A stretch of 64,000 bases of DNA from Treponema sp. (GTDB taxonomy: Bacteria; Spirochaetota; Spirochaetia; Treponematales; Treponemataceae). Made by a program: the position numbers and the translations under genes. The notes under the pieces are model-generated. The model did no database searches. It was not told the origin of the DNA and worked only from the letters and a program-made list of their open reading frames with translations. Position 1 is the first letter of the stretch; each line of letters opens with the position of its first letter. The stretch is from positions 1 to 64,000 of the forward strand of contig JAGAZO010000016.1 in assembly GCA_017940005.1 (NCBI GenBank), given 5' to 3'. Positions 15,261 to 24,073 of this stretch are shown here, in pieces.

Positions 15261-17013
15261 AGACCTCACTATCAAAGATTTCGCGCTCATCGATTCAGTT
15301 TCAATTGAATTCTCAAAAGGTTTTACTGTGCTCTCAGGAGAGACAGGTGCCGGCAAATCTATTCTTATCGGTGCACTTTCGTTTTTGCTCGGAGGAAAAG
15401 CAGATGCTCGTGTTATCAGAGCAGGTACGCATGAAGCGACAGTGTCGGGTACTTTTTTTATCGGTGATGAAGCTTCAGACGTAAAAAATACGGAACGAGC
15501 TGCGCACACGGCGGAAACAGACCAAGACGAAGAGGCGCAATCAGCAGGCGAATGGCTTGCCGTTCACGGCATTGAGACGGATGACGGACGCATATTGCTC
15601 CGCCGCACGCTACGTGATTCAGGAAAATCGTCTGCATGGATTGGCAGCACTCCTGTTACGCGCGCAGATTTAGCGTCGTTTTCATCGTTTCTCGTAGACA
15701 TACACGGGCAACACGAGCATCAGTCGCTTATGAAAGTTGCGCAGCATAGAAAATTTCTTGATGCGCACGCAGGAATCATCGATGAAGTTAATAAATTCAC
15801 TGTGCAGTTTGCGGCGCTTGTTGAAAAACGAAAATTACTTGAGCAACTTACTTCATCGAACGAAGAGCGGGCGAGGCGTATCGAGATGTATCAATTTGCG
15901 CTTCAAGAAATAAGCGACGCAAAGCTGAAGATTGATGAAGATGCGCAGCTTGCTGACGAGGAAAACAAGTTGTCATCATACGAAAAACTGTACGCGGACG
16001 TAGAGGCTGTGAGCGGTGCGCTTTCAAATGATGGAGCTGCCGTCGCATTGTTAAAGCAAGCGTGCCGAGATGCAGCCCATGCGCTTGAAATGGACAAATC
16101 GCTTTCCAATTTAGATGCGCGCATTGAATCAGCGTTCTACGAATTATCGGACATTGCAGAGGAATTTGCCGCTTATAAAAGTAAACTCGTGTACGATCCG
16201 CATCGCCTTTCAGAAGTGCAGGAACGTCTTTCCCTCATCTACAATCTCAAGAAAAAATATGCATCCTCTCCGTCTGCGCCGCTTTCCGAAGTGCTCGCAT
16301 ATGCTGAAGAGGCACAGCAAAATCTTGAGCATCTCGGTGCGGGCAGCACAGACAAGGCAGCTCTTGAAAAAGAAACAGCCGAACTTGAAAAGCGCGTATA
16401 CATGGCTGCGAAAGCTTTATCAGAGAAGCGGAAAGCTGCAGGAGCACACATGTCTAAAGAGGTTGAAGCAGTGCTTGCACTGCTTGGCATGAAAGGTACG
16501 TGCTTTTCGGTGCATGTTGCAGAGAAACCTGGTACGGACGCAATTCAGAAATGCGGCCCATACGGCATGGATGATATAGAGTTTTTGATAAGTGCAAATC
16601 CCGGTTCACCGCTTCTGCCGCTCGCGCGCATCGCTTCAGGTGGCGAGCTTTCGAGAGTTATGCTTGCGCTTAAAACTATTTTTGCGTCGAGCGATACTGT
16701 GCAGACGCTTGTATTCGATGAAATAGATACAGGAATTGGCGGAGAAGTTGCAGTATCAGTTGGAAGTCATTTAAAAAATCTTGCGAAAAATAAGCAAATA
16801 TTGTGCATTACGCATCTTGCGAGCATTGCAGTTTACGCCGATAATCAGATAAAGATAGAGAAGGGCGTGGATGACGGAAAAACTTCGTCACACTGCAGAA
16901 TTGTTGCGGGAGAAGAGCGCGTAAAAGAAATCGCACGTATGCTCTCGGGCGAAGCATCAAACGAATCCCTTGAGCATGCCCGCTCGATGCTGCAAAAATT
17001 TAGAGAACTGTAA
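15253..17013 (+). CDS. recN: DNA repair protein RecN
   Basis: 586 residues from the ATG at 15253, with CTGGAGG directly upstream (the longer frame back to 15184 is inside nadK). An SMC-like ATPase of double-strand break repair. Walker A is S-G-E-T-G-A-G-K-S near residue 33, and Walker B is V-F-D-E-I-D-T-G-I-G-G near 490. Between lie two long coiled coils and the D-I-H-G-Q-H-E-H-Q motif. The ABC signature is R-I-A-S-G-G-E-L-S-R. An acidic insert around residues 75-110 is longer than in the family's usual members. It is followed after 12 bases by a conserved unknown gene. Confidence 0.94.
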   Translation: MLEDLTIKDFALIDSVSIEFSKGFTVLSGETGAGKSILIGALSFLLGGKADARVIRAGTHEATVSGTFFIGDEASDVKNTERAAHTAETDQDEEAQSAGEWLAVHGIETDDGRILLRRTLRDSGKSSAWIGSTPVTRADLASFSSFLVDIHGQHEHQSLMKVAQHRKFLDAHAGIIDEVNKFTVQFAALVEKRKLLEQLTSSNEERARRIEMYQFALQEISDAKLKIDEDAQLADEENKLSSYEKLYADVEAVSGALSNDGAAVALLKQACRDAAHALEMDKSLSNLDARIESAFYELSDIAEEFAAYKSKLVYDPHRLSEVQERLSLIYNLKKKYASSPSAPLSEVLAYAEEAQQNLEHLGAGSTDKAALEKETAELEKRVYMAAKALSEKRKAAGAHMSKEVEAVLALLGMKGTCFSVHVAEKPGTDAIQKCGPYGMDDIEFLISANPGSPLLPLARIASGGELSRVMLALKTIFASSDTVQTLVFDEIDTGIGGEVAVSVGSHLKNLAKNKQILCITHLASIAVYADNQIKIEKGVDDGKTSSHCRIVAGEERVKEIARMLSGEASNESLEHARSMLQKFREL

Positions 17014-17025
17014 TGGAGGAACGCA

Positions 17026-17829
17026 ATGGCAAAAATTACCGCTGAAATGCGCCAGCAGCTTGCCGATGCAATAGTACCGTATCAAGAAAAAATTGACGGA
17101 CTGCTTGCAGACGAAAAAACGACAGTTAATCTTTTAAAAAGAGACCACACTGACGAATCGTATAAAAAGCTACAGCTTGCAGAAGATATGATTTTTATTG
17201 CCACACTGTACATGGCGCAAAACAGTTTGTCGCTTAAAATCCTCGATGCGAAAAATAATGATGCTTTGAATGAGTCTCGCAAGACGCTTTATCGTGCAAT
17301 TATTTATTTGGAGGATGTCGTTACCAATTTTGTCGATGTACCGTATTCTGATTTAACAAAAAATTGGGAAACCATAGCAGACATTCCCGTGTCAAAGCGA
17401 TATTTGCTGATACGAAAACTCGGTCTTGCAATAAAATTATTAAAAGATGCATTTGGCGAGAACAGCAAATGGAAATGGTCTTTTGTGGAACTTGAAGGGC
17501 GTTTTACCACGGTGGCAAAAAATTTAATCGATATGAAAAAAGGTGCAAAAGATTATTTTGAGCCGAGTTCTGACGATTATGAGACAACAGTGCTCTATGT
17601 TCGCATGCTGCAGCGAATGCTTGATGGTTCTGCAAATGGCTTTCGCGATAAATACGAGCTTTCAACGCGCCGTCTCGATGACATGCGCGACGCGATTAAA
17701 TTTCTGCTCGCACGACACAAGCTCTGTCTTGCAATCGGCGATAAAAATAATGCTGAAGAAATCAAAAAGAAAGCTGTCATTTGGAAAGATAAAATGGACG
17801 CTGACCAAAAAGCAGGTTTGAGCTCATAA
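17026..17829 (+). CDS. Conserved spirochaetal hypothetical protein, helical
   Basis: 267 residues, predicted all alpha-helical and highly charged, without signal peptide or membrane segment, so cytoplasmic. I recognise no catalytic motif. GGAGG precedes the start. It follows recN by 12 bases and precedes the HD-domain gene by two, so the three are likely one operon. The position corresponds to a conserved hypothetical in T. pallidum, as I recall. Confidence 0.7.
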   Translation: MAKITAEMRQQLADAIVPYQEKIDGLLADEKTTVNLLKRDHTDESYKKLQLAEDMIFIATLYMAQNSLSLKILDAKNNDALNESRKTLYRAIIYLEDVVTNFVDVPYSDLTKNWETIADIPVSKRYLLIRKLGLAIKLLKDAFGENSKWKWSFVELEGRFTTVAKNLIDMKKGAKDYFEPSSDDYETTVLYVRMLQRMLDGSANGFRDKYELSTRRLDDMRDAIKFLLARHKLCLAIGDKNNAEEIKKKAVIWKDKMDADQKAGLSS

Positions 17830-17831
17830 GT

Positions 17832-19049
17832 ATGATTGACAAAAAATTTGCACTCCGCATTTTTGAAGGTTTTTCGATTCAGCGCTGGAACGATTTAATT
17901 CGCCCGTTTGATTTAGTTGAAATGGATAAAGCGGGCGAAAAGATGATGATAGCGTATATCATCGGAAAATTTGAGGAGCACAAAAATGTAAAAATCGACT
18001 GGGAGTGGATAGCATACGCCTCCCTTTTTGATTTGTTGCGAAAGATTGCATTGTGCGACATCAAAGCTCCTGTGCAGCAGCTGTTAAAACGTGAATATAT
18101 ATCTGAATACCTTAAGCTTGACGAATGGGTATTGAATCAATACAAGCCACTCATCGATGACGAGCTTTTTTCTCGATTCACTATCTACATGGGGCAAAAG
18201 GCAGGAACGTTTCCTATTCCAGAAAAATCTGCCGCAGCTTGCCGCGTGCTCAGTGCGGCGCATAAGTACTCGACGATGCGCGAGCTGCAAATGCTTGCAC
18301 TGGTAAATGAACGGGAACGGCTCATAAAAGTTGAAACAGAGTTGCAAGCGCAGCTTCAGCCGTATCTTGATTTGGAAGGCCTACAGATGATGCTTATGCA
18401 TCAGAAGACATATGATTTTTTATTAAAGATAGAACAGCTCCGTTTCCAAACGAGATGGAATCAAACTCCTCGAGTACCGAATACAAGCGTGCTCGGCCAT
18501 AGTTATTTCGTTGCAGTGATGACGCTGCTTTTGTCGCGTGAAACTGGTGTAAAAATGTGTAGCCGCAGAGTAATCAATAATTTCTTTTCAGGGCTTTTTC
18601 ACGATTTGCCCGAAGCTGTCACGCGCGATATAATTTCGCCAGTAAAGCAAGCGACTGACAGGTTGCCGAGCATTGTAAAAAGAATCGAAGATGAAATTGC
18701 AGGACGAGAGCTTTTTCCGCTCATGGAAGACTTTTTTGCAGGGGAACTCGCATACTACACAAATGATGAATTTACAAACCGCATAAAAGAGAAAGACACT
18801 GTTAAGCATGTGTCATGGGAAGACTTGAACGCACGCTACAATGACAACTCATTTGAACCAATAGACGGAAAGCTCGTGCGCGTTGCCGACCATCTCGCAG
18901 CACTTCTAGAAGCATCAAGCTCAATCAAGCATGGAATCACCTCGGAACATCTTGAAAGCGGGAAACAGAGTTTACTTGAGCACTATGCTACGGGAAAAGT
19001 GATTAACGGAATTGACGCGGGAAAGCTTTTTCGTGTAATTGTCGAATAG
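17832..19049 (+). CDS. HD-domain hydrolase (YfbR/HD_3-like)
   Basis: 405 residues. The metal-binding HD pattern is seen in the middle: H-S-Y-F-V-A (about 219), F-H-D-L-P-E-A-V (about 253-260) and a distal Asp in V-A-D-H-L-A-A-L-L-E (about 356). This matches HD hydrolases related to 5'-nucleotidase YfbR, here with a long helical N-terminal half that is not part of the domain. Substrate is unknown; nucleotide or nucleic-acid phosphoesters are plausible. Start ATG two bases after the preceding stop. Confidence 0.75.
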   Translation: MIDKKFALRIFEGFSIQRWNDLIRPFDLVEMDKAGEKMMIAYIIGKFEEHKNVKIDWEWIAYASLFDLLRKIALCDIKAPVQQLLKREYISEYLKLDEWVLNQYKPLIDDELFSRFTIYMGQKAGTFPIPEKSAAACRVLSAAHKYSTMRELQMLALVNERERLIKVETELQAQLQPYLDLEGLQMMLMHQKTYDFLLKIEQLRFQTRWNQTPRVPNTSVLGHSYFVAVMTLLLSRETGVKMCSRRVINNFFSGLFHDLPEAVTRDIISPVKQATDRLPSIVKRIEDEIAGRELFPLMEDFFAGELAYYTNDEFTNRIKEKDTVKHVSWEDLNARYNDNSFEPIDGKLVRVADHLAALLEASSSIKHGITSEHLESGKQSLLEHYATGKVINGIDAGKLFRVIVE

Positions 19050-19154
19050 CATGCAGCATTTGTAGAATGCGGCGCATACATGCAGACGTGCAAGTCGTTT
19101 CCATTTGCTGTGCCCGCTTATTAAATTGCGATTTTTTGCCGATACTCTAACAGT

Positions 19155-20033
19155 ATGAATGTCACTGGAAAGAAATCACTACTTTTTAAAATATATGCGT
19201 CACTTGTGCTTGCAGTTCTCTGCGCTCCGATTTTTGCGGACAGCTCTTACACAGTAAAAAAAGGCGACACGCTCTATTCAATAAGCAAACGCTATGAGCT
19301 TACAGTGGCGGAACTGCGCACCGCAAACAATCTTTCTGAAGACGATGTGATTAAAGCGGGTCAAAAATTAATAATCCCTACAGCAAATATTTCAAACGCG
19401 GCGGCGCTCTCCGCAACTCAAGCGGAAAGCGCGGAATCCGCTTCTGGCGTGGCAAAAAGCACAGAGAGCTACACAGTGCAAAAAGGCGACACGCTCTATT
19501 CGATTGCGCGACGGCACAACATGCAGCTGTACGATTTGCTTGCAGTTAATAATTTGTCTGCCGATTCAGTTATTAAAGTGGGGCAAGTTGTGAAAGTGAG
19601 CGCAAAAAATGCTGCAAGCGCAAGCGGCGTGCAACAAGGCAACACTGCAATAAATGCGCAAACTGCGATGACAGGCGATTCGTCACTCTTGTGGCCGGTA
19701 GAAAATCCGCGCGTCGTATACATAAAAGGCAAAGTGTCGGGAGTGGAGCTTTCCGCGCAAAAAGACGAGCCGGTAAAATCAATCCGTTCGGGCACTGTCA
19801 TGTACACGGGCATGTACCGCGGCTACGGCAATATTGTGTTCGTCGAGTCTAAAACTGGGCTGATTTACGCGTATTCGTGGCTCGGCAGCGTGAGCGTAAA
19901 AAAAGGCGACTACGTTGTGTGCGGCGACACAGTGGGCACTGCCGGAAAAGATGACAAGGGAAGTCCGCGCCTCACGTTCATGGTGTTCCAAAACGGCATG
20001 CCAATAGACCCTGCGAAAGCACCGCGCGGGTAG
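19155..20033 (+). CDS. LysM protein with degenerate M23 (LytM) domain
   Basis: 292 residues with a signal peptide ending PIFADS. Two LysM peptidoglycan-binding modules follow: Y-T-V-K-K-G-D-T-L-Y-S-I-S (about 33-75) and Y-T-V-Q-K-G-D-T-L-Y-S-I-A (about 105-148). The C-terminal region (about 180-290) has the M23 beta-fold pattern G-x-x-Y-R-G-Y-G-N-x-V-F-V-E. The zinc ligands are not there: the final H-x-H is replaced by R-L-T-F and no His-x3-Asp pair is seen. It should bind the wall but not cut it, like EnvC/NlpD-type activators. No ribosome-binding site is seen; GATACT lies eight bases before the ATG, hinting at a leaderless message. Confidence 0.85.
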   Translation: MNVTGKKSLLFKIYASLVLAVLCAPIFADSSYTVKKGDTLYSISKRYELTVAELRTANNLSEDDVIKAGQKLIIPTANISNAAALSATQAESAESASGVAKSTESYTVQKGDTLYSIARRHNMQLYDLLAVNNLSADSVIKVGQVVKVSAKNAASASGVQQGNTAINAQTAMTGDSSLLWPVENPRVVYIKGKVSGVELSAQKDEPVKSIRSGTVMYTGMYRGYGNIVFVESKTGLIYAYSWLGSVSVKKGDYVVCGDTVGTAGKDDKGSPRLTFMVFQNGMPIDPAKAPRG

Positions 20034-20354
20034 CATACTTTCCTCTTAAATACATATCTAAATACATATTCCAGACAATGCGCTTGCAAGGTATTCCTGC
20101 AAGGTGCAACTTTCCCATCTGATCATGGCATACGGCAGCTAACCGTATCCCGCAGAGAACGTATGCGGGAATATTACCAACTATTTTTTTGTAAAATATA
20201 ATTGATTTATTTTCAAAACTGTGTTATATTTTAAATAGAGATAAAAAGTTGTTGTAAATTATACACTCAAGTTCTGTTAGAACGGTATAGTTTATTACAA
20301 ATGACTTTACAAATACTAATGTAATGTTGGTATTTGTAAGTGAGGGGGAAATTT
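20034..20354 (+). other. Intergenic region with two hairpins and a probable promoter
   Basis: No coding frame. At 20132-20177 two short stems stand side by side (ATACGG with CCGTAT; TCCCGCA with TGCGGGA), possibly ending the upstream transcript though no T-run follows. TTGATT at 20202-20207 and TATATT at 20225-20230, 17 bases apart, are the best promoter for the next gene, which would then have a long AT-rich leader of about 115 bases. Confidence 0.35.
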
Positions 20355-21893
20355 ATGACCTTGAAATCTAAAAAAAGCATGATGTTGTTGGCGGCAGCTC
20401 TGTCGTTGTTTGTCCTGATTGTCGGGTGCCGAACAAGTACGAACTCTGACGAATCTGAAAATCAAGGGGAAAATCCTACAACTCCCACAACAAAAACGTA
20501 TACGGTCACATTTCATTACAATGTGGACGGGGAAGACGATAATATAAAAACGCAAGTGTTTACTGAAGGCGCTCGCCAAAAACTTACGCCTTTTGCAGAA
20601 CTTGGGTATACCGAGCCGACTGGAAAAATATTTGGTGGCTGGGTGCGCGGAACTGGCGACGGGGATAAAGATAGGAAAGCTGACCCAAATGTCTGGGACA
20701 ATGCGCTCATGGAATTGAACGAGGACATCAAGTTATATGCACGCTATGGGACAGAACGCATTGTTACATTTAATGTGAATGGGGGAACGGGTTCTCTCGA
20801 TAATATAAAAATTGTCGAAGAGTTTCCTATGCCCGTTGTTCGCAAAGGAGAGGAATTGACAGCGCCGACTGGCAAAGAGTTTGCAGGTTGGGCTGAAACT
20901 GGCACAAAGTCCATTATTGTGAGGACAGGCGGGAATATTCCCGCAGGCTCATTCACTTCGCTCGATGCTATCTGGATGGGAGATAATTTTAACGATGTTC
21001 TTACTGGTTGGAAAATAGGTTCTAATGTTGGTTGGAAAAATAACAATTTGGATTCTGATAATAGTGCTGAACGAAAAGAAGTTTCTGTATCTTTTACCTA
21101 CCCATATGCGTTATCGGATCATGAAGTGACTATTAAGGAGTGGAAAGATATAATAAAGCAACCGCTTACAGACATTCAAACTAATTTCTTAAGAGATGAA
21201 GGGTATGCCGATTTGTCTGAAGTGGATGATTTCGAGCCAATGCGTTGGGTTTCTTGGTATGATGCAATAATTTATTGCAATCGTTTGAGTGTTGAAAAGG
21301 GGTATGAGCCCTGTTATGATACCAATACATTTGATTGGCAAAGTTATAAATTTTCGGGAACGTCGCCTATATTTGATGTAACTTGTGATTTTTCAAAAAA
21401 TGGATACCGACTCCCAACAGAAGCTGAATGGGAATGTGCAATAAGGGGAGAATATAGTAAAGATGTAACAAATATCTTGCTGACTGTAGTTAATGTGGAT
21501 GATCACTCTTTAGATTCTTCTCTTAATGACGCAAATGAGTTGAAAAAGCGAGGTAATATCGGGTGGAATTCTGCTTTTGATAAAATTACAGAAAGACATA
21601 AATCTGTTATGAGCTTATATCCTACCTATGGATACTATGATATGCTTGGAAATGTATCTGAATGGTGTTGGGATCTTTGGGTACATGGATATACAGATGG
21701 TGATTCAAGAACATCAAATCAAGGTTCCTATAATTCAAGCTCAAGCACTTCATCTTCACGTGTTGTGCGTGGAGGCGCATTTGATAGTCAAGTAGACGGA
21801 AACTTTAGACGAATAAATCATAGACAAGAGGCGACACCTCATCAAAGATTAGTTCAGACTGGCTTCCGCGTATGCCGCACAGTAACTCCATAG
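20355..21893 (+). CDS. Lipoprotein with InlB-type repeats and SUMF1/FGE domain
   Basis: 512 residues from the ATG at 20355 behind GAGGGGGAA. The signal peptide ends V-G-C (lipobox), so it is an outer-facing or periplasmic lipoprotein. Two tandem InlB B-type/MucBP-like repeats follow (about 45-125 and 130-205, with Y-T-V-T-F-H-Y-N-V-D-G and R-I-V-T-F-N-V-N-G-G-T). The C-terminal part is a formylglycine-generating-enzyme-like (SUMF1) fold: Y-R-L-P-T-E-A-E-W-E, D-M-L-G-N-V-S-E-W-C-W-D and R-V-V-R-G-G-A-F, ending G-F-R-V-C-R. Such surface proteins in treponemes are usually binding proteins rather than enzymes. A strong terminator follows. Confidence 0.82.
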   Translation: MTLKSKKSMMLLAAALSLFVLIVGCRTSTNSDESENQGENPTTPTTKTYTVTFHYNVDGEDDNIKTQVFTEGARQKLTPFAELGYTEPTGKIFGGWVRGTGDGDKDRKADPNVWDNALMELNEDIKLYARYGTERIVTFNVNGGTGSLDNIKIVEEFPMPVVRKGEELTAPTGKEFAGWAETGTKSIIVRTGGNIPAGSFTSLDAIWMGDNFNDVLTGWKIGSNVGWKNNNLDSDNSAERKEVSVSFTYPYALSDHEVTIKEWKDIIKQPLTDIQTNFLRDEGYADLSEVDDFEPMRWVSWYDAIIYCNRLSVEKGYEPCYDTNTFDWQSYKFSGTSPIFDVTCDFSKNGYRLPTEAEWECAIRGEYSKDVTNILLTVVNVDDHSLDSSLNDANELKKRGNIGWNSAFDKITERHKSVMSLYPTYGYYDMLGNVSEWCWDLWVHGYTDGDSRTSNQGSYNSSSSTSSSRVVRGGAFDSQVDGNFRRINHRQEATPHQRLVQTGFRVCRTVTP

Positions 21894-21911
21894 GGTAAAG
21901 CATTTGTCGCT

Positions 21912-21947
21912 AAAAACGCTCTTCATTTTTTGAAGAGCGTTTTTTTT
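21912..21947 (+). terminator. Rho-independent terminator
   Basis: Stem 21912-21925 with 21931-21944 (AAAAACGCTCTTCA paired with its complement), loop of five T, T-run to 21947. It ends the SUMF1 lipoprotein transcript. Confidence 0.88.
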
Positions 21948-22041
21948 ATTTGTACGTGGTTGGATGCATGCATTTTCGTGCTGCGATGTTTTGTTTTATT
22001 AAAAAATATGCTATAATAGGTGTTAGTTGGAGGTGTCAAAA

Positions 22042-22241
22042 ATGTTTGCAACGACTGGAATAATTCAAGGGAACACGGTTCTTACAAATGATTATTCTCT
22101 TGAAAAATATAATGGTAGAAGAGTTGTAATAACTGTTTTAGACGAAGAACATCAGTTTGATACAGTTTCTAACGAAAAACTTTTTTCTCTCTGATTCTCT
22201 TAATAAATCAAAATATTGAAGCGTACAAGGAACTTGCTTAA
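22042..22241 (+). pseudogene. Small antitoxin-like gene with C-terminal frameshift
   Basis: An ATG behind GGAGG starts 50 codons (MFATTGIIQGNTVLTNDYS to EKLFSL, stop at 22194). In the next frame the sequence continues with L-I-N-Q-N-I-E-A-Y-K-E-L-A and stops at 22241. Together these look like one small protein of about 66 residues resembling RelB/Phd-like antitoxins of treponemes, broken by a small deletion near 22190. No toxin gene follows. It may still make the 50-residue form. Confidence 0.5.
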
Positions 22242-22302
22242 TGATTTATTTTAATATTATGGATTGAATATTGCTTCTGGTAAAATGAATAAAAACGCAA
22301 TC

Positions 22303-22340
22303 AACAACCTCGCCGCAAGCGACGAGGTATGTTGTTCTTT
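22303..22340 (+). terminator. Possible terminator hairpin
   Basis: AACAACCTCG (22303-22312) pairs with CGAGG (22323-22327) plus GTTGTT (22331-22336) with a three-base bulge, then CTTT. It would isolate the antitoxin remnant from the next operon. Confidence 0.4.
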
Positions 22341-22363
22341 ATATAACTTCCGCGTATGTCATG

Positions 22364-22392
22364 TTGACAAAAGTTTCCACAGCATATATAGT
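22364..22392 (+). promoter_or_regulatory. Sigma-70 promoter of the envelope/peptide-import operon
   Basis: TTGACA at 22364-22369, 17 bases, TATAGT at 22387-22392. It lies 62 bases before the ATG of the next gene, the first of six closely spaced genes. Confidence 0.7.
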
Positions 22393-22453
22393 TACAGGAA
22401 AACGACGTGAAATGAACAATTCATACTCGTTAGAGTCTTTTTAGGGGGAAAAA

Positions 22454-24073
22454 ATGCACAGACTATTTGAAAAAAAACGTCCGTTGTTCCTGTTGCTGGC
22501 ACTATGTGTATCCATTGTGTGCGCAGCACAGGCGTTTTCAAAACCTAAATCGGAATCGATTAAGGAAGAAGAAGGGTTTTATTATGGTTACGGCAAAGGT
22601 TCTACAAATGAAGAAGCTTTAGCTGTGGCAAAAAAAGATTTAATCGAGACAGCTTTAACCGCAACATTGCGGCAAAAAAATTCACGGGCTGCACGCATCA
22701 CCATAAGCGATGCTTCTGTTGCTGAACGGCTCACTAATATCAAGCCAACGTACCCAAATTCTAAAAATTTATTGAACGTATATTATCGAGTGAGCGTCAA
22801 AGACTGGGAAAAAGATGCCAAAGCTTTTGATGAAAAGCTCCGCAAGTCTTTGACTCCGCGCTATGACAGCCTTATTGGACGGGGAGCTGCAGCAGCAAAG
22901 ATTGAAACGGCTGTGAGCATTCTCAACGAGCTTGCCGCAAACGGTGAAACAGAGCTTTTGACGCTCCAAGCTGACGGCACGGAGCTTTTTTCCCGAAAAG
23001 TAGAAAGCGTGTGCCAGTCTATCTTGAACAATCTTGAATTCACTATTTCTACAAAGAACGGCATTGTAGGACCAGATACAGAATTCTTGGTGAATGTTTC
23101 TGACAGCACTGGCGCTTCTGTTCCGAATCTGTCTGTGAAAGTTGTCTGGGAAATTCCTGACATGGCAATTTCAACAGCATCGGCGGAAATCCCTGAAGTT
23201 GTCTCTGTTGTAAAGACTGACGGCAATGGCAATGTAAAAATCGACTATCCTGTTGGTGAAGAATACCGCAACAAAATTGTGTGCCTTACGGTGTCCACAG
23301 CGTTTTCAATGTCAGATACCGCTACAACAGAGATGCGAAAGCTCGACGCCCAAAGCGCTGTTGAAGGTCACTATGTGTATTATGAAAATATAGAATCGGC
23401 ATATAAATCGGTGACTATTGAAGCTGGTGAATATGCAACAGGCGCAGTAGCACAAGACAGACGAGCGGGCATTAAGGAAAAAGAGCGCACTGCAGAGCTT
23501 GCGTCTTTTGCTATCGACATATATCCGGTAACAAACATGCAGTATGCGGCGTATCTCTACACGACAGACGCGCTGTCACGTCCTGAATATTTTGACAACG
23601 ATGACTACAATCAAGAGCAGCAGCCTGTTGTCGGCATAACTGCCGCTGATGCTGAAGCGTATGCGGCGTGGCTTTCCGAGCAGACAGGGTGGAGCTTCCG
23701 CTTGCCAACAGACGATGAATGGGAAGTTGCGGCACGTGCAGGCACGGAAAATATTTATCCGTGGGGCGACGATGTTCCGTCAAAGTCAAAAACGGCCAAT
23801 TACAAAGGCAACGGCAGGTTTAAGACTCCTTCTCCTGTCGGCTCATTTATGAACGGAAACAATGCATGGGGGCTTGTGGACATGGCGGGCAATGTCTGGG
23901 AATGGACTGCTACAAGCCGCGAAGCGCAAGAAGGTTTCCGCACGGTAAAAGGCGGCTCATGGATGGACGGTCCAGTAGATTTACGAATTTCAAACTATAA
24001 GAATATAGATTCTGAATCAAGCAGTCCTGATGTAGGATTCCGACTTGTCAAGGAGGTTATTGATGAAAATTAA
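22454..24073 (+). CDS. Exported LPP20-like/SUMF1-domain protein
   Basis: 539 residues. Signal peptide to about residue 28 (C-A-A-Q-A-F-S). Residues about 38-130 look like an LPP20-type domain (F-Y-Y-G-Y-G-K-G-S-T-N-E-E-A-L-A). A beta domain at about 195-280 resembles Ig-like/Big modules (T-D-G-N-G-N-V-K-I-D). The C-terminal 210 residues are a SUMF1/FGE fold: Y-P-V-T-N-M-Q-Y, F-R-L-P-T-D-D-E-W-E-V-A, W-G-L-V-D-M-A-G-N-V-W-E-W and V-K-G-G-S-W-M-D-G. It overlaps the next gene by 11 bases. First gene of the peptide-import operon, so possibly an envelope partner of the transporter; it is a paralogue, in its last domain, of the preceding lipoprotein. Confidence 0.8.
   Translation: MHRLFEKKRPLFLLLALCVSIVCAAQAFSKPKSESIKEEEGFYYGYGKGSTNEEALAVAKKDLIETALTATLRQKNSRAARITISDASVAERLTNIKPTYPNSKNLLNVYYRVSVKDWEKDAKAFDEKLRKSLTPRYDSLIGRGAAAAKIETAVSILNELAANGETELLTLQADGTELFSRKVESVCQSILNNLEFTISTKNGIVGPDTEFLVNVSDSTGASVPNLSVKVVWEIPDMAISTASAEIPEVVSVVKTDGNGNVKIDYPVGEEYRNKIVCLTVSTAFSMSDTATTEMRKLDAQSAVEGHYVYYENIESAYKSVTIEAGEYATGAVAQDRRAGIKEKERTAELASFAIDIYPVTNMQYAAYLYTTDALSRPEYFDNDDYNQEQQPVVGITAADAEAYAAWLSEQTGWSFRLPTDDEWEVAARAGTENIYPWGDDVPSKSKTANYKGNGRFKTPSPVGSFMNGNNAWGLVDMAGNVWEWTATSREAQEGFRTVKGGSWMDGPVDLRISNYKNIDSESSSPDVGFRLVKEVIDEN

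Noticed and set aside
19121-19146. Possible sigma-28 promoter before the LysM gene (TAAA ... GCCGATAC)
   Set aside because: Spacing is only 12 bases and the -10 is imperfect; the GATACT part better fits a leaderless sigma-70 start.
20040-20350. Riboswitch before the SUMF1 lipoprotein
   Set aside because: Two short stems are present but no recognised aptamer core or following terminator/anti-terminator.
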